A stretch of 64,000 bases of DNA from Spirosoma lacussanchae (lineage in GTDB: Bacteria; Bacteroidota; Bacteroidia; Cytophagales; Spirosomataceae). This document shows positions 34,621 to 43,769 of this stretch, piece by piece; the stretch's first letter is position 1; each line of letters starts with the position of its first letter. The notes under the pieces were generated by a model that saw only the letters and a list, made by a program, of their open reading frames with translations, did not search any database and was not told the origin of the DNA. The position numbers were made by a program, and so were the translations under genes. The stretch is taken from contig NZ_SWJG01000010.1 of the NCBI RefSeq assembly GCF_005870035.1, positions 62,001 to 126,000 on the forward strand, written 5' to 3'.

Positions 34621-35865
34621 ATGACTAAGCCGTCGACACGCCACATGACCCAGCCAGAAACAAGTCACCTGCCCCTAACAACCGTCTCTGACGCACCGAT
34701 ACGGGTTACGGCCATCGACCTGCTGAGGGCCGTAACCATGGTGCTAATGATTTTCGTCAACGATCTGTGGTCGCTGACGGCTATTCCGGCCTGGCTCGAA
34801 CACGTACCCCAGGGCGTTGACGGCATTGGTCTGGCCGATACCGTTTTTCCGGCCTTTCTGTTCATTGTCGGTATGTCGCTGCCGTATGCCGTCAACGCCC
34901 GGCGTAAGAAAGGCAGTAGCGACAGGGCGCTGGTTGGTCACGTGATCAGCCGGTCGGTGGCGCTGCTGGTTATGGGCGTCTTTCTGGTCAACGGCGAGTC
35001 GATCAACGAAGCCGCCACGGGATTGCAGCGGGTGATCTGGAATACGCTGTCGTGTCTGTCATTTATCCTGATCTGGAACGCCTATCCCAAAACCTGGCCA
35101 ACCTGGGCAGCACGTCTTGGTAAAGCAACCGGTATCGTTTGCCTGCTGGTGCTGGCCTTCGTGTACCGGGGTGGTGACGCGGAGCTGAGCCGGTTCGCAA
35201 CCCACTGGTGGGGCATTCTGGGACTCATCGGCTGGTCGTATCTGGCTGCGGCACTAGTCACGGTTTTCGCCCACAATCGGCTGTCCGTTCTGATACTAGC
35301 CTGGGTCGGTTTCGCGCTGCTGAGTATGGCCGACCAGGCGGGTCTGCTGCCCGACCTGGTCCGCACCATTCCCAGCGCTATCAGCGGAGGCACGCTGGTT
35401 GGCCTTACCATGGGGGGCGTAGTAGCCGCAACGCTTTTCCAGCGGTATCATAGCCAGGCCAACATCAACCGGATGACGCTGGTCTTTCTGCTGATCTCGG
35501 CGGGGCTCATCGCCCTCTCAGTATATACCCGGCCTTTCTGGGGGCTGAGCAAGCTGGGCGCTACGCCTGCCTGGCTGTTTCTGTGCAGTGCGTTTACGCT
35601 GCTGGCCTTTACGGCGATCTACTGGCTGGCCGATGTGGGCCGGAAAGTCCATTGGTTCACCCTGATCAAACCCGCCGGCACCGACACCTTACTTTGCTAT
35701 CTCCTGCCCTACTTTGCCTACGCCTTTACGACGGTACTGGCTATTCATCTGCCAGACTGGCTGCTAATCGGGGGCGTCGGCTTGCTCAAATCTCTGCTGT
35801 TTGCCCTCCTCTGCGCCTGGGCAACAGGCCGGTTGAACAAGGCGGGCATACGGCTGAAGCTGTAG
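34621..35865 (+). CDS. HGSNAT-like (DUF5009) multi-pass membrane protein
   Basis: An integral membrane protein of 414 residues with about ten helices. The N-terminal stretch RVTAIDLLRAVTMVLMIFVND (about 28-48) is the hallmark of the acyltransferase-like family to which heparan-alpha-glucosaminide N-acetyltransferase belongs. The segment LADTVFPAFLFIVGMSLPYAV follows. This fits the DUF5009 type of Bacteroidota. The reaction is presumed transfer of an acetyl group to a sugar across the inner membrane, but the substrate is unknown. A start at the internal ATG (MTQPETSH) is also possible. It begins 56 bp after the J-domain gene on the same strand. Confidence 0.85.
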   Translation: MTKPSTRHMTQPETSHLPLTTVSDAPIRVTAIDLLRAVTMVLMIFVNDLWSLTAIPAWLEHVPQGVDGIGLADTVFPAFLFIVGMSLPYAVNARRKKGSSDRALVGHVISRSVALLVMGVFLVNGESINEAATGLQRVIWNTLSCLSFILIWNAYPKTWPTWAARLGKATGIVCLLVLAFVYRGGDAELSRFATHWWGILGLIGWSYLAAALVTVFAHNRLSVLILAWVGFALLSMADQAGLLPDLVRTIPSAISGGTLVGLTMGGVVAATLFQRYHSQANINRMTLVFLLISAGLIALSVYTRPFWGLSKLGATPAWLFLCSAFTLLAFTAIYWLADVGRKVHWFTLIKPAGTDTLLCYLLPYFAYAFTTVLAIHLPDWLLIGGVGLLKSLLFALLCAWATGRLNKAGIRLKL

Positions 35866-36036
35866 TAATCCGGCCTGAACTTTTGTTTTGACCTAACCAG
35901 CCGATCGATCAGACAAAACAGCTGTGTTATCATATCATTAACCCGTCTGTTCAGGCTGTCTTTGTTCGTAGTTTAGTTGCTTCATCACCGCCCGAGCAGC
36001 CTGGTTGCGTTCTGGCGGGAGCAACGAACAGTTTCT

Positions 36037-36639
36037 ATGGACGGCTCAACTGTACAGCAATACCTACTCAGTCAGACCCATGCGTTTAACCAGGTACGCA
36101 TCCAGACCTTTGACAAGGGGGCGTTCATCTACCAGCCCGGTGATGCGCAAACTCATATTCACCTGATCGACAAGGGCGTCGTGAAAATTGGCAGCTACTC
36201 GACCGAGGGCGAGCGGGTTACCTACGATGTGCTCCAGCCCGGCGAGTTTTTCGGCGACCTGAACTACCTCGGCAATGGCATCGAGTTTTTCGAGTTTGCC
36301 AAGGCCCTGACCCGGCTGGTGGTCGTATCGATCGATACGGTTTATTTCAGGCACCTGATTATCCATGACTCCTTCATGTCGGACTGGTTCAACGCCAGCG
36401 TGGTTCGGCGGTGGTGGAAAGCCGAAACCCGGCTGCTTCACATGACCCGTGGCGATATTGAAACCCGCCTAGTCAACCTCCGCCGAGAATACAACAAACC
36501 CGTGGCCTACGGCGAACCGAAAAACCTGGACGTTTTCAGCCTGTTATCGCTCCAGGACCTGGCCGACCTCACCGGCACGACCCGCCAGACCATGTCGAGA
36601 AAGCTGAAAGAGTCGGCCGAACCAGTGGCGGTTTGTTAA
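36037..36639 (+). CDS. Crp/Fnr-family transcriptional regulator
   Basis: A protein of 200 residues with a cyclic-nucleotide-binding-like beta-roll (DKGAFIYQPGDAQTHIHLIDKGVVKIGS, then DVLQPGEFFGDLNYLG). The C-terminal winged helix contains SLQDLADLTGTTRQTMSRKLKES (about 171-193), the Crp-type recognition helix. No cysteine cluster of Fnr type is present, so an iron-sulfur sensor is excluded. The effector is unknown. The start at MDGSTVQQY gives normal length. It lies 117 bp upstream of an Oar-like TonB receptor on the same strand and may regulate it, but there is no direct evidence. Confidence 0.9.
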   Translation: MDGSTVQQYLLSQTHAFNQVRIQTFDKGAFIYQPGDAQTHIHLIDKGVVKIGSYSTEGERVTYDVLQPGEFFGDLNYLGNGIEFFEFAKALTRLVVVSIDTVYFRHLIIHDSFMSDWFNASVVRRWWKAETRLLHMTRGDIETRLVNLRREYNKPVAYGEPKNLDVFSLLSLQDLADLTGTTRQTMSRKLKESAEPVAVC

Positions 36640-36756
36640 CATTTCTGTTCGTGTATGAAGCCAGTGTAAACAGTTGAAAAGGCGTTAACTTTTAACATAC
36701 CCCTCCTGACGGGCTGCCTCACTTTTGCGAGTCAGTACTAACCAGCTACGCTCGTC

Positions 36757-39700
36757 ATGAGGAAACATGTAACGTATTTTTTAAGCTTTGTTCTATGTAG
36801 TCTACTAGCGTGCCTTACCAGCGCGACCTACGGACAAACAACCGATGCCAGCATTATTGGCTTGATCAAAGCGGCCGACGGGCAACCCCTGCCCGGCGCC
36901 ACCATTACCGCCCGCAACGAATCGACCGGGTTTAAGACCAGCACCGTATCGAACGTAGACGGTCGGTTCATTATCCGGCAAACACCCCTCGGCGGTCCCT
37001 ACACCCTTACCGTTTCGTACGTCGGCTTCGCTAACCAGTCCCGCACCGGCTACCGCATCAACCAGGGCGACCAGCTCACGGTCAACTTCGACCTGACCGA
37101 AAACGCCAGCGAGCTTCAGGAAATCCGCGTTACCGAAAATGCCCTCAAAAACCGCGTCGACCGGCTCGGGGCCACCACCGCCATTACGGCCGATAATATT
37201 GCCAAGCTGCCCGTTAACAACCGGAGTTTTACCAACCTGCTGGCTCTGTCGCCCCTGAGTAACGGCGGTAGTGTAGGTGGCCAGCTCCCATCATCGACCA
37301 ACTACCTCATCGACGGGGCCAGCGCCCGCAACAACCTCACCAGCGGGGCGCTCGGCAGCGGACCGTACTCGCTCTCGCTCGAAGCCATTCGCGAGTTCGA
37401 GATCAGCACCAACGACTACGACGTCACCAAAGGACGCCAGGGCGGTGGCTCGGTAAGCGTGGTAACGAAGTCGGGAACGAACACCGTTACGGGTACCGCC
37501 TTCACGTATTACAACGCCGACGGCCTCTCGAGCCCGCGCGACATTCGGGGTAACGTGCGCACGGTCGATTTTTCGCGCTTCCAGTACGGCTTCAGCCTCG
37601 GCGGGCCGATTATTAAAGATAAGCTGCACTATTTTGTGGCGCTGGACCGGCAAACCGAGTCGGCCCCGTTCTACATAGCCGACATCCGGACCGACGCAGA
37701 CGCCAATGCGCTCGGCATCAGCAAGGCCGTTCTGGACAGCGTCATTACGATTGGGCGCGAGAAATACGGGCTCAGCAACAGCCAGCAGGTGGGCGAGTTT
37801 AACCGGCAAACGGTAGCCAATACGCTGTTTACCCGGCTCGACTGGCAGATCAACCCGAAGAACGTGCTGACGATCCGCAACAACTTCAGCAACTGGAATA
37901 ACCCCAACAGCAACAACGACAACTCGGCCATCAACCTGTTTGAGGTATACGGCAGCTTCAAATCACTGGAAAACAGTACCCTTGTCTCGCTCCGCTCGAC
38001 CCTGAAACCGACGCTGATCAACGAACTGAAAGTACAATACCAGCACGCCACCCGGAACTACGAAGCCAACAGCCTGCTGCCATCGGCCAACATTCCGCGG
38101 GCCATCGTGACGGTACGGTCGCTGCTGCCCAATAACCGCACAGCCACAACCTCGGTCCAGCTCGGCGGGCAGCGGTTTACCCCGGAGCGGAACATGGAAA
38201 ACCAGATTCAGCTGGCCAACACCCTCTACTGGAACAAAGGCCGGTACAACTTCGCCTTCGGGACCGACAATACGCTGACGTATCTGGACACCTACATCTC
38301 GAACGAGCAGAATGGGCGGTTCATTTTCAACAGCCTGAGCGAGTTCAACAACCTGAACCCCTCCCGCTACGCCCGCGAAGTACCTATCAACGGCATTCCG
38401 TCGGTACAGCAGTACGTGCTGAATGCGTCGCTGTTCGGGCAGGTGCAGTTCAACCCCCACCCTGACGTAGCCGTACAGGCGGGTATGCGCTGGGACATGA
38501 CCAGCTACCTGACCAAGGGCGATTACAACCCGGTTGTTGAGCGGGAGCTGGGCCTGCGCACCGACGCCAACCCGACCGACTGGAATAATATTCAGCCGCG
38601 GTTTCAGCTGACCTGGAACCCGGGCAACAAGAACCGGGACATTGTCCGGATTGGCGGTGGCGCTTTCTCGGCCTATGTGATCAACTATGCCCAGGTTAAC
38701 AATATTCAGAACTCCGGCACCAAAGTAGCGGCCATCGACGTAACGCGGCCAGCCAGTCCAAACGTACCTAACCCCGTTCCGCGCCCGGACTTTGTCTCGT
38801 ATCGGCGGGACCCCAACACCGCGCCGGGCGTACCGGCGGGCGCCAGCATCGTTTCGACTATTAACCTCAACGACCCCAACTTTCAGGTGCCGACGATCTA
38901 CAAGGCCAACATCTCGTACAGCCGTTTTCTGGGAGATAACGTCCGCTTAGGCGCTAACTTCCTCTATACGCGGACGGTCAATAACTACGTCTATATCGAC
39001 CAGAACCTGATCGACCAGCCCGCCTTTACCCTGAGCAACGAAGCCAACCGGGCGGTGTTCGTACCGGCCAGCAGCATTGCGCCCAACAGCGGCCAGACCA
39101 ACAACGTGCTGGGCCGTAAGACGCAGGCCGTGGGTCGTACGCTGATGCTCACCAACGGAGCTAAACTCCAGACGCTCTCGCTGGTACTCGACGGCGAAGT
39201 CCGGCTACCGCGCAATGGGTCGCTGGCATTCAGCTACACCTGGAACGATGCCCGCGACAACACCTCCTACAACGGCAACGTAGCCAATACATCGACCTTC
39301 CGGCCAGTCAAGAGCGACCCACGCAGCCTGGACGAGATCAACTACTCCGACAACCAGTTCCGGCACAAACTCGTGGCCTACGGTTCTACCCCATCGGTAG
39401 CCGGTCTGGTACTCAGCGTTCGGTTCACGGGTCTGGGTGGCACGCGCTACTCGCTGCTGGTCGACGGCGATATTAACGGCGACTTCGTAGGCGGACCCGG
39501 CAACGACAACGATCTGGCCTTTGTCTTCAACCCAAACAGTCCGGAAGTGGCCCAAGCCGTTCGGACGTCCATGCAGCGCGTCCTCGACAACCCCGACAAC
39601 CGGGCCGCCGACTACATCCGCAGCAGCCTTGGCACCATTGCTGATCGAAACGGGGGCGAAAACCCATTCTCGGGCACGTTTGATGTACGGCTCTCGAAGG

Positions 39701-39987
39701 TGTTCAAAACCTTTAAGACCCAGAAACTGGAGCTATCGGTCGATGTGTTCAACTTCGCCAATTTCCTGGGGCAAACGCTGGATGGTGTGACGACCAAAGG
39801 CGCCGAAGCCACATCGGCCCGCAACTGGGGTGGTAATTTCAACCTCAATAACCAGACGCTGCTGGTCCCAACGGGTTTCAACCCCGCCACCCGCCAGTAC
39901 GTTTACCGGGTCAACGAAAACGTAGGTACAACGCAGAAGAACGGAACGCCCTACTCGGTGCAGCTCGGCGCCCGGTATTCGTTCTAA
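36757..39987 (+). CDS. TonB-dependent receptor, Oar-like
   Basis: A 1076-residue outer-membrane receptor. Signal peptide 1-26 (ending TSATYGQ). A carboxypeptidase-regulatory-like domain (ASIIGLIKAADGQPLPGATITARNESTG, about 29-110) is followed by a plug (LPVNNRSFTNLLALSP, NYLIDGASARNNLT) and a large barrel. This one-protein Oar architecture contains both a beta-sandwich extension and the receptor. The terminal strand PYSVQLGARYSF ends in phenylalanine as expected. No SusD partner gene adjoins it, so it is not a SusC-type glycan importer by context. The cargo is unknown. Confidence 0.9.
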   Translation: MRKHVTYFLSFVLCSLLACLTSATYGQTTDASIIGLIKAADGQPLPGATITARNESTGFKTSTVSNVDGRFIIRQTPLGGPYTLTVSYVGFANQSRTGYRINQGDQLTVNFDLTENASELQEIRVTENALKNRVDRLGATTAITADNIAKLPVNNRSFTNLLALSPLSNGGSVGGQLPSSTNYLIDGASARNNLTSGALGSGPYSLSLEAIREFEISTNDYDVTKGRQGGGSVSVVTKSGTNTVTGTAFTYYNADGLSSPRDIRGNVRTVDFSRFQYGFSLGGPIIKDKLHYFVALDRQTESAPFYIADIRTDADANALGISKAVLDSVITIGREKYGLSNSQQVGEFNRQTVANTLFTRLDWQINPKNVLTIRNNFSNWNNPNSNNDNSAINLFEVYGSFKSLENSTLVSLRSTLKPTLINELKVQYQHATRNYEANSLLPSANIPRAIVTVRSLLPNNRTATTSVQLGGQRFTPERNMENQIQLANTLYWNKGRYNFAFGTDNTLTYLDTYISNEQNGRFIFNSLSEFNNLNPSRYAREVPINGIPSVQQYVLNASLFGQVQFNPHPDVAVQAGMRWDMTSYLTKGDYNPVVERELGLRTDANPTDWNNIQPRFQLTWNPGNKNRDIVRIGGGAFSAYVINYAQVNNIQNSGTKVAAIDVTRPASPNVPNPVPRPDFVSYRRDPNTAPGVPAGASIVSTINLNDPNFQVPTIYKANISYSRFLGDNVRLGANFLYTRTVNNYVYIDQNLIDQPAFTLSNEANRAVFVPASSIAPNSGQTNNVLGRKTQAVGRTLMLTNGAKLQTLSLVLDGEVRLPRNGSLAFSYTWNDARDNTSYNGNVANTSTFRPVKSDPRSLDEINYSDNQFRHKLVAYGSTPSVAGLVLSVRFTGLGGTRYSLLVDGDINGDFVGGPGNDNDLAFVFNPNSPEVAQAVRTSMQRVLDNPDNRAADYIRSSLGTIADRNGGENPFSGTFDVRLSKVFKTFKTQKLELSVDVFNFANFLGQTLDGVTTKGAEATSARNWGGNFNLNNQTLLVPTGFNPATRQYVYRVNENVGTTQKNGTPYSVQLGARYSF

Positions 39988-39993
39988 GCTGGC

Positions 39994-41343
39994 TCAGGCT
40001 GGTGCAGAAAAGCCATTGGTCGACAGGCCGATGGCTTTTTTTGTGGGCGTCTTCGACTGCCGGATCTCCGTGATCATCACCGCCAGTACGAGGGTGTATT
40101 CGAGCGCCGTCAGCCAGAGATTCTCCTGATAGGCCGGGGTGCGGTAAGTATAATACGACAGCGGCACCAGCGCCGACCAGACCAGCGGATACCGGAACCG
40201 GGTAAAGACCGCAGCCGCCACCAGCGAGGCCAGATACCACGGATGCACGGTGGTGGCGAAGGCAAAATAGAGCGTCAGTGAGGCCAGCAGCTGGCTTGCT
40301 ACGGGTACCCGACGCCAGGCAAACGCAATCCAGAGCAGACTAAACGTCGTGGTAACAGACAACCAGGCCCCGATCAGCCCGATGGCGTTGTAGCCCCTGA
40401 TCCAGTACCCGACGGCCCGCAGCACGTAATACACACTGGCGTTGAACTCGAATTTCTGAAAGTACAGGTTAATACTAGAAAACACATTCCGGGCCAGATC
40501 GAGGCTGGCGAAGGGCGCAAACAGAATGGCGGTAAACAGGCCCGTCAGCAAGGCGTAGCGCAGGCCCCGCTTCCAACCCAGCCAGCGAACGGCCAGCGGG
40601 ATCAGCAGCAGCGGCAGGAGTTTGGTAGCCACCGCCAGTGCCAGCGCCACCGCCGACGCCACCCACCGATCCTGCACCAGCCACCAGACCGCCAGCAGAA
40701 CCAGAAAAATCATAACGGCTTCGAAGTGCAGGTTACCGGTCAGCTCCAGAATAACGAGCGGGTTGAGGCCGTACAGCAGCGCCAGATTGGAAGACTGGCC
40801 CAGTCGACGAAGCAGCTTCACCATCAGCCACAGGGTGCCGATTTCGCTCAGGAGAATCGGTACCCGAAGCCAGATCACATTCCAGAGCAGGTTAGTGCCC
40901 GACAGCCAGGCCGCCAGCCCAAACAACGCCTGGTTGAACGGTGGATATACGGTAAAGTAGCCGGGCGAGTTCAGCTGACGAAATAGCGTCTCGTTTAGTT
41001 CGGCCAGGGCTGCCGCTTCGGTACCACGCAACGCAGCAGGCAGATAGAGGTACGGGTTGAACCCATGGGCCAGCAGCCGCCCGTCCCACACAAACCGGTA
41101 TACGTCATCAGAAAGACAGGGTATACTCAGCAGCAGGAGCAGCCGAAAACCAATAGCCGACGCGAACAGAAACCGGTCGGTGGGCTCTGCGGCCTGCCGG
41201 ACAACCAGTGCATAGCCCAAAAATAAACCCGTCAGCAACCCGATCAGCAGACCGAATTCCTGACGGGGTACGGCATACGCCAGTGTCAGATAAGCTGCAG
41301 CCGAAGCCAGCAGCCAGGCAATACGAAGAGGAGTTACGGTCAT
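39994..41343 (-). CDS. GT-C fold polyprenyl-phosphate sugar transferase-like membrane protein (GT87/DUF2029-like)
   Basis: A multi-pass membrane protein of 449 residues with about 10-12 helices. The early loop CLSDDVYRFVWDGRLLAHGFNPYLY (about 75-100) contains the acidic pair and the WDGR motif of GT-C mannosyltransferases such as DUF2029/GT87 and MptB-like enzymes. GT-C enzymes use lipid-phosphate sugar donors outside the inner membrane. Its start overlaps the stop of the upstream gene by 4 bp (ATGA), and it is the last gene of a three-glycosyltransferase operon (43694-39994). The DPM1-like protein encoded first would supply the lipid-linked sugar donor. The 3' end holds a terminator for the convergent receptor gene. 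Confidence 0.85.
   Translation of the reverse strand: MTVTPLRIAWLLASAAAYLTLAYAVPRQEFGLLIGLLTGLFLGYALVVRQAAEPTDRFLFASAIGFRLLLLLSIPCLSDDVYRFVWDGRLLAHGFNPYLYLPAALRGTEAAALAELNETLFRQLNSPGYFTVYPPFNQALFGLAAWLSGTNLLWNVIWLRVPILLSEIGTLWLMVKLLRRLGQSSNLALLYGLNPLVILELTGNLHFEAVMIFLVLLAVWWLVQDRWVASAVALALAVATKLLPLLLIPLAVRWLGWKRGLRYALLTGLFTAILFAPFASLDLARNVFSSINLYFQKFEFNASVYYVLRAVGYWIRGYNAIGLIGAWLSVTTTFSLLWIAFAWRRVPVASQLLASLTLYFAFATTVHPWYLASLVAAAVFTRFRYPLVWSALVPLSYYTYRTPAYQENLWLTALEYTLVLAVMITEIRQSKTPTKKAIGLSTNGFSAPA
40008..40039. terminator. Terminator inside the 3' end of the convergent GT-C gene
   Basis: AAAAGCCATTGG (40008-40019) pairs with CCGATGGCTTTT (40028-40039), one mismatch, with T continuing to 40042. 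It lies 21 bp after the TonB-receptor stop and within the last codons of the opposite-strand glycosyltransferase (which ends at 39994). It works for the + strand gene, while its sequence also codes for part of the other protein's tail. Confidence 0.78.
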
Positions 41344-42860
41344 GCGCTCACCGTCCGCAACGGCGGGGGAGCAACCGGCTGACCGACCGGACGGCGCCCC
41401 GCGTGGACGAGCGAATATACGAAGACCATCCCGAACCCGACCATCAGCATGATGTGCAGGAAGAACATCCGAAAATCCTGAACGTAGAACGCCAGCACCA
41501 GGCCGCCCAGAAAATACAGCATCAGCAAGCCTTCGGCCATGGTGAGCCAGCTCAGCTGCCGACTGACGTACTTGTTAGCCGCCCAGCTGTCGGTAGCGGC
41601 TTTGACGTTGAATTTGGGGGTACGCACAAAGGGCGTTTTGCGACCTATGTAGCCTTCAATAACCGCAATGGTATTGTGCAGCGACAAGCCCATCATCAGC
41701 GATGAATACATCGGAAAATACCAGCCCAGTTTAGCCGGACTCTCACGCTTGAGCAGCCAGAACGGAATGCCGTAGAACGACAGGAGAATCAGCAGATTCA
41801 CCTGAAACAGATTGATGATAAAAAACACCCACTCCCACTCCGGGTGCCGACTGCGGATGTAGATCAGCGGTACGCTCATTACGCCCAGCACCAGAACCAG
41901 AATGAAGGTAGCGCTGCTGAACAGGTGGTAAAACGCATGAACCTTGACCGACAGCGACACGCCCGGCGTGCGGATGACCTTTACAAACAGCTTGCGGGCA
42001 CACTCGGCCGCCCCCTTCATCCAGCGGTACTGCTGCGACTTCAGCGCGTTCATGGCAACCGGCAGCTCGGCCGGCGAACCAACGTCCTGCCGGTATACGA
42101 ATTTCCAGCCCCGCAGCTGCGCCCGGTAGCTGAGGTCGAGGTCTTCGGTCAGGGTATCGCTCTGCCAGCCACCCGCATCGGCAATGGCTACCTTCCGCCA
42201 GACGCCACCCGTCCCGTTAAAATTGGCCAGAAAGCCACCTGCATACCGGCCGCTCTGCTCAATGGTAAAGTGGGCGTTGAGTCCAAACGCCTGCAGCTGG
42301 GTCATGAGCGAAAAGTCTTCGTTCAGATGCTCCCAGCGGGTTTGTACGATTGCCACCTTAGGATCGGCAAAGTGCGGAACAGTTTTGAGCAGAAAATCGG
42401 GATCGGGAACAAAGTCGGCGTCGAAGATGGCTATGAACTCACCCTTGGCAAATTCGAGACCGTAGCCTAACGCTCCCGCCTTGAATCCTTTCCGCTCGGG
42501 TCGGCGCACGTGCTCGATGTCGAGCCCCCGCCGTTGGTACTCGGCTACCCTGGCCGCAATGATCGCCACCGTTTCGTCGGTTGAGTCGTCGAGTACCTGT
42601 ATATCGAGTTTGTCGCTGGGGTAGTTAAGCTTTGCTACGGCATCGATCAGTCGTTCAACTACATACAGTTCGTTATAGACCGGGAGCTGCACCGTTACGC
42701 GCGGCAGGCGGTCGGGCTGCGTCAGATCGGCCGACTGAATCATCTCACGCCGTTTTCGTTCCGTGCGCAGGTAGATGATAATCAGGCTTAGCTGACCGCA
42801 GTTGTAGAGAAACAACAGCATCAACGCCAGCCCGTATAGGATAAGCACCAGCACTTCCAT
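41340..42860 (-). CDS. GT2 glycosyltransferase, cellulose-synthase-like
   Basis: A membrane glycosyltransferase of 506 residues. One N-terminal helix (VLILYGLALMLLFLYN), a cytoplasmic GT-A domain, then several helices. Catalytic motifs in order: VQLPVYNELYVVERLIDA, LDDSTDETV, FDADFVPDPDF, TEDLDLSYRAQLRGWK and QQYRWMKGAAE (D, DxD, TED, QxxRW). This pattern is that of processive beta-glucan or mannan synthases. There is no PilZ domain visible. It overlaps the GT-C gene and follows the DPM1-like gene. The product is an exopolysaccharide or lipid-linked glycan of unknown structure. Confidence 0.9.
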   Translation of the reverse strand: MEVLVLILYGLALMLLFLYNCGQLSLIIIYLRTERKRREMIQSADLTQPDRLPRVTVQLPVYNELYVVERLIDAVAKLNYPSDKLDIQVLDDSTDETVAIIAARVAEYQRRGLDIEHVRRPERKGFKAGALGYGLEFAKGEFIAIFDADFVPDPDFLLKTVPHFADPKVAIVQTRWEHLNEDFSLMTQLQAFGLNAHFTIEQSGRYAGGFLANFNGTGGVWRKVAIADAGGWQSDTLTEDLDLSYRAQLRGWKFVYRQDVGSPAELPVAMNALKSQQYRWMKGAAECARKLFVKVIRTPGVSLSVKVHAFYHLFSSATFILVLVLGVMSVPLIYIRSRHPEWEWVFFIINLFQVNLLILLSFYGIPFWLLKRESPAKLGWYFPMYSSLMMGLSLHNTIAVIEGYIGRKTPFVRTPKFNVKAATDSWAANKYVSRQLSWLTMAEGLLMLYFLGGLVLAFYVQDFRMFFLHIMLMVGFGMVFVYSLVHAGRRPVGQPVAPPPLRTVSA

Positions 42861-42956
42861 GTTCGTTTTGATTCAGTCGTGACGTTGAGTGTGCAGGCAG
42901 AATCGGGTGATGGAGGTGTTTTTCGTCCACCTGTTCTCCAGCCCGGCTCCGTTCCC

Positions 42957-43694
42957 TCACCAATACTTAAATATAGTTGTAATGATCTTATAGCCAGCCA
43001 GTACCGTTCCTTTCACGGTTCCCGATATTTTCGAGAAGCCAATTCGTTTGCGGTAGTTGACGGGCACTTCTGTTGTTCGTAACCCCTGTTTGGCCGCTTT
43101 CAGCTGCATTTCTACCGTCCAGCCGTAGGTCGTATCCCGCATACCCAGCGCCAGCAAACTATCGAACCGGATAGCCCGGAAGGGGCCCAGGTCCGTGTAG
43201 CGAACGCCATACAGCCAACGCAGCAGGGTAGTTGCCAGCCAGTTGCCAAACACCTGCTGGGGTGTCATCGACCCTGACTCCCGATGGCCCAGCGCCCGCG
43301 ACCCAATCACCAGATCGGCCGTACCCGCAGCAATCGGAGCCACCACGTCCGGCATCTCTTCCGGGTAGTCGGAGTAGTCAGCATCAAGGAAAACTACAAC
43401 ATCTGGTTTTTGTTGCCGATTCTGAGCATAGGCGATGCCGCGCAGGCAGGCACGGCCATATCCCTGAATCGGTTCGTGCAGTACGGTAGCCCCGGCACGG
43501 GCCGCTTCTACGGCTGTCTGATCATTGGAGTTGTTATTAACAACGATTACTTCCTCGACCAGATGGGCCGGAATGTCACGAACCACCGAACCAACTGAGT
43601 TCTCTTCGTTAAAGGCGGGAATGATGACGACTATTCTCAAAAGCTGTGTATCCAAACGTGTAGCAGGGGCGGTTTGCTGCCGGGCATGCAGCAT
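42957..43694 (-). CDS. DPM1-like GT2 glycosyltransferase
   Basis: A soluble family-2 enzyme of 245 residues that likely makes polyprenyl-phosphate mannose or glucose. RIVVIIPAFNEENSVGSVVRDIP, NNNSNDQTAVEA, VVFLDADYSDYPEEMPDVVAP (with the DAD acids), and VRYTDLGPFRAIRFDSLLALG are characteristic of the dolichyl-phosphate mannosyltransferase group. No transmembrane segment follows. The start is taken as ATG at 43694, and an upstream ATG at 43721 is possible. It lies 96 bp upstream of the cellulose-synthase-like gene and diverges from the DUF2520 gene. Confidence 0.88.
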   Translation of the reverse strand: MLHARQQTAPATRLDTQLLRIVVIIPAFNEENSVGSVVRDIPAHLVEEVIVVNNNSNDQTAVEAARAGATVLHEPIQGYGRACLRGIAYAQNRQQKPDVVVFLDADYSDYPEEMPDVVAPIAAGTADLVIGSRALGHRESGSMTPQQVFGNWLATTLLRWLYGVRYTDLGPFRAIRFDSLLALGMRDTTYGWTVEMQLKAAKQGLRTTEVPVNYRKRIGFSKISGTVKGTVLAGYKIITTIFKYW

Positions 43695-43769
43695 CGGCAA
43701 AGAACGCCGATTGGCGCCCACATTACATCTATAAACTCTACTTCACCCAAAAAAATCCTATACTTGACC

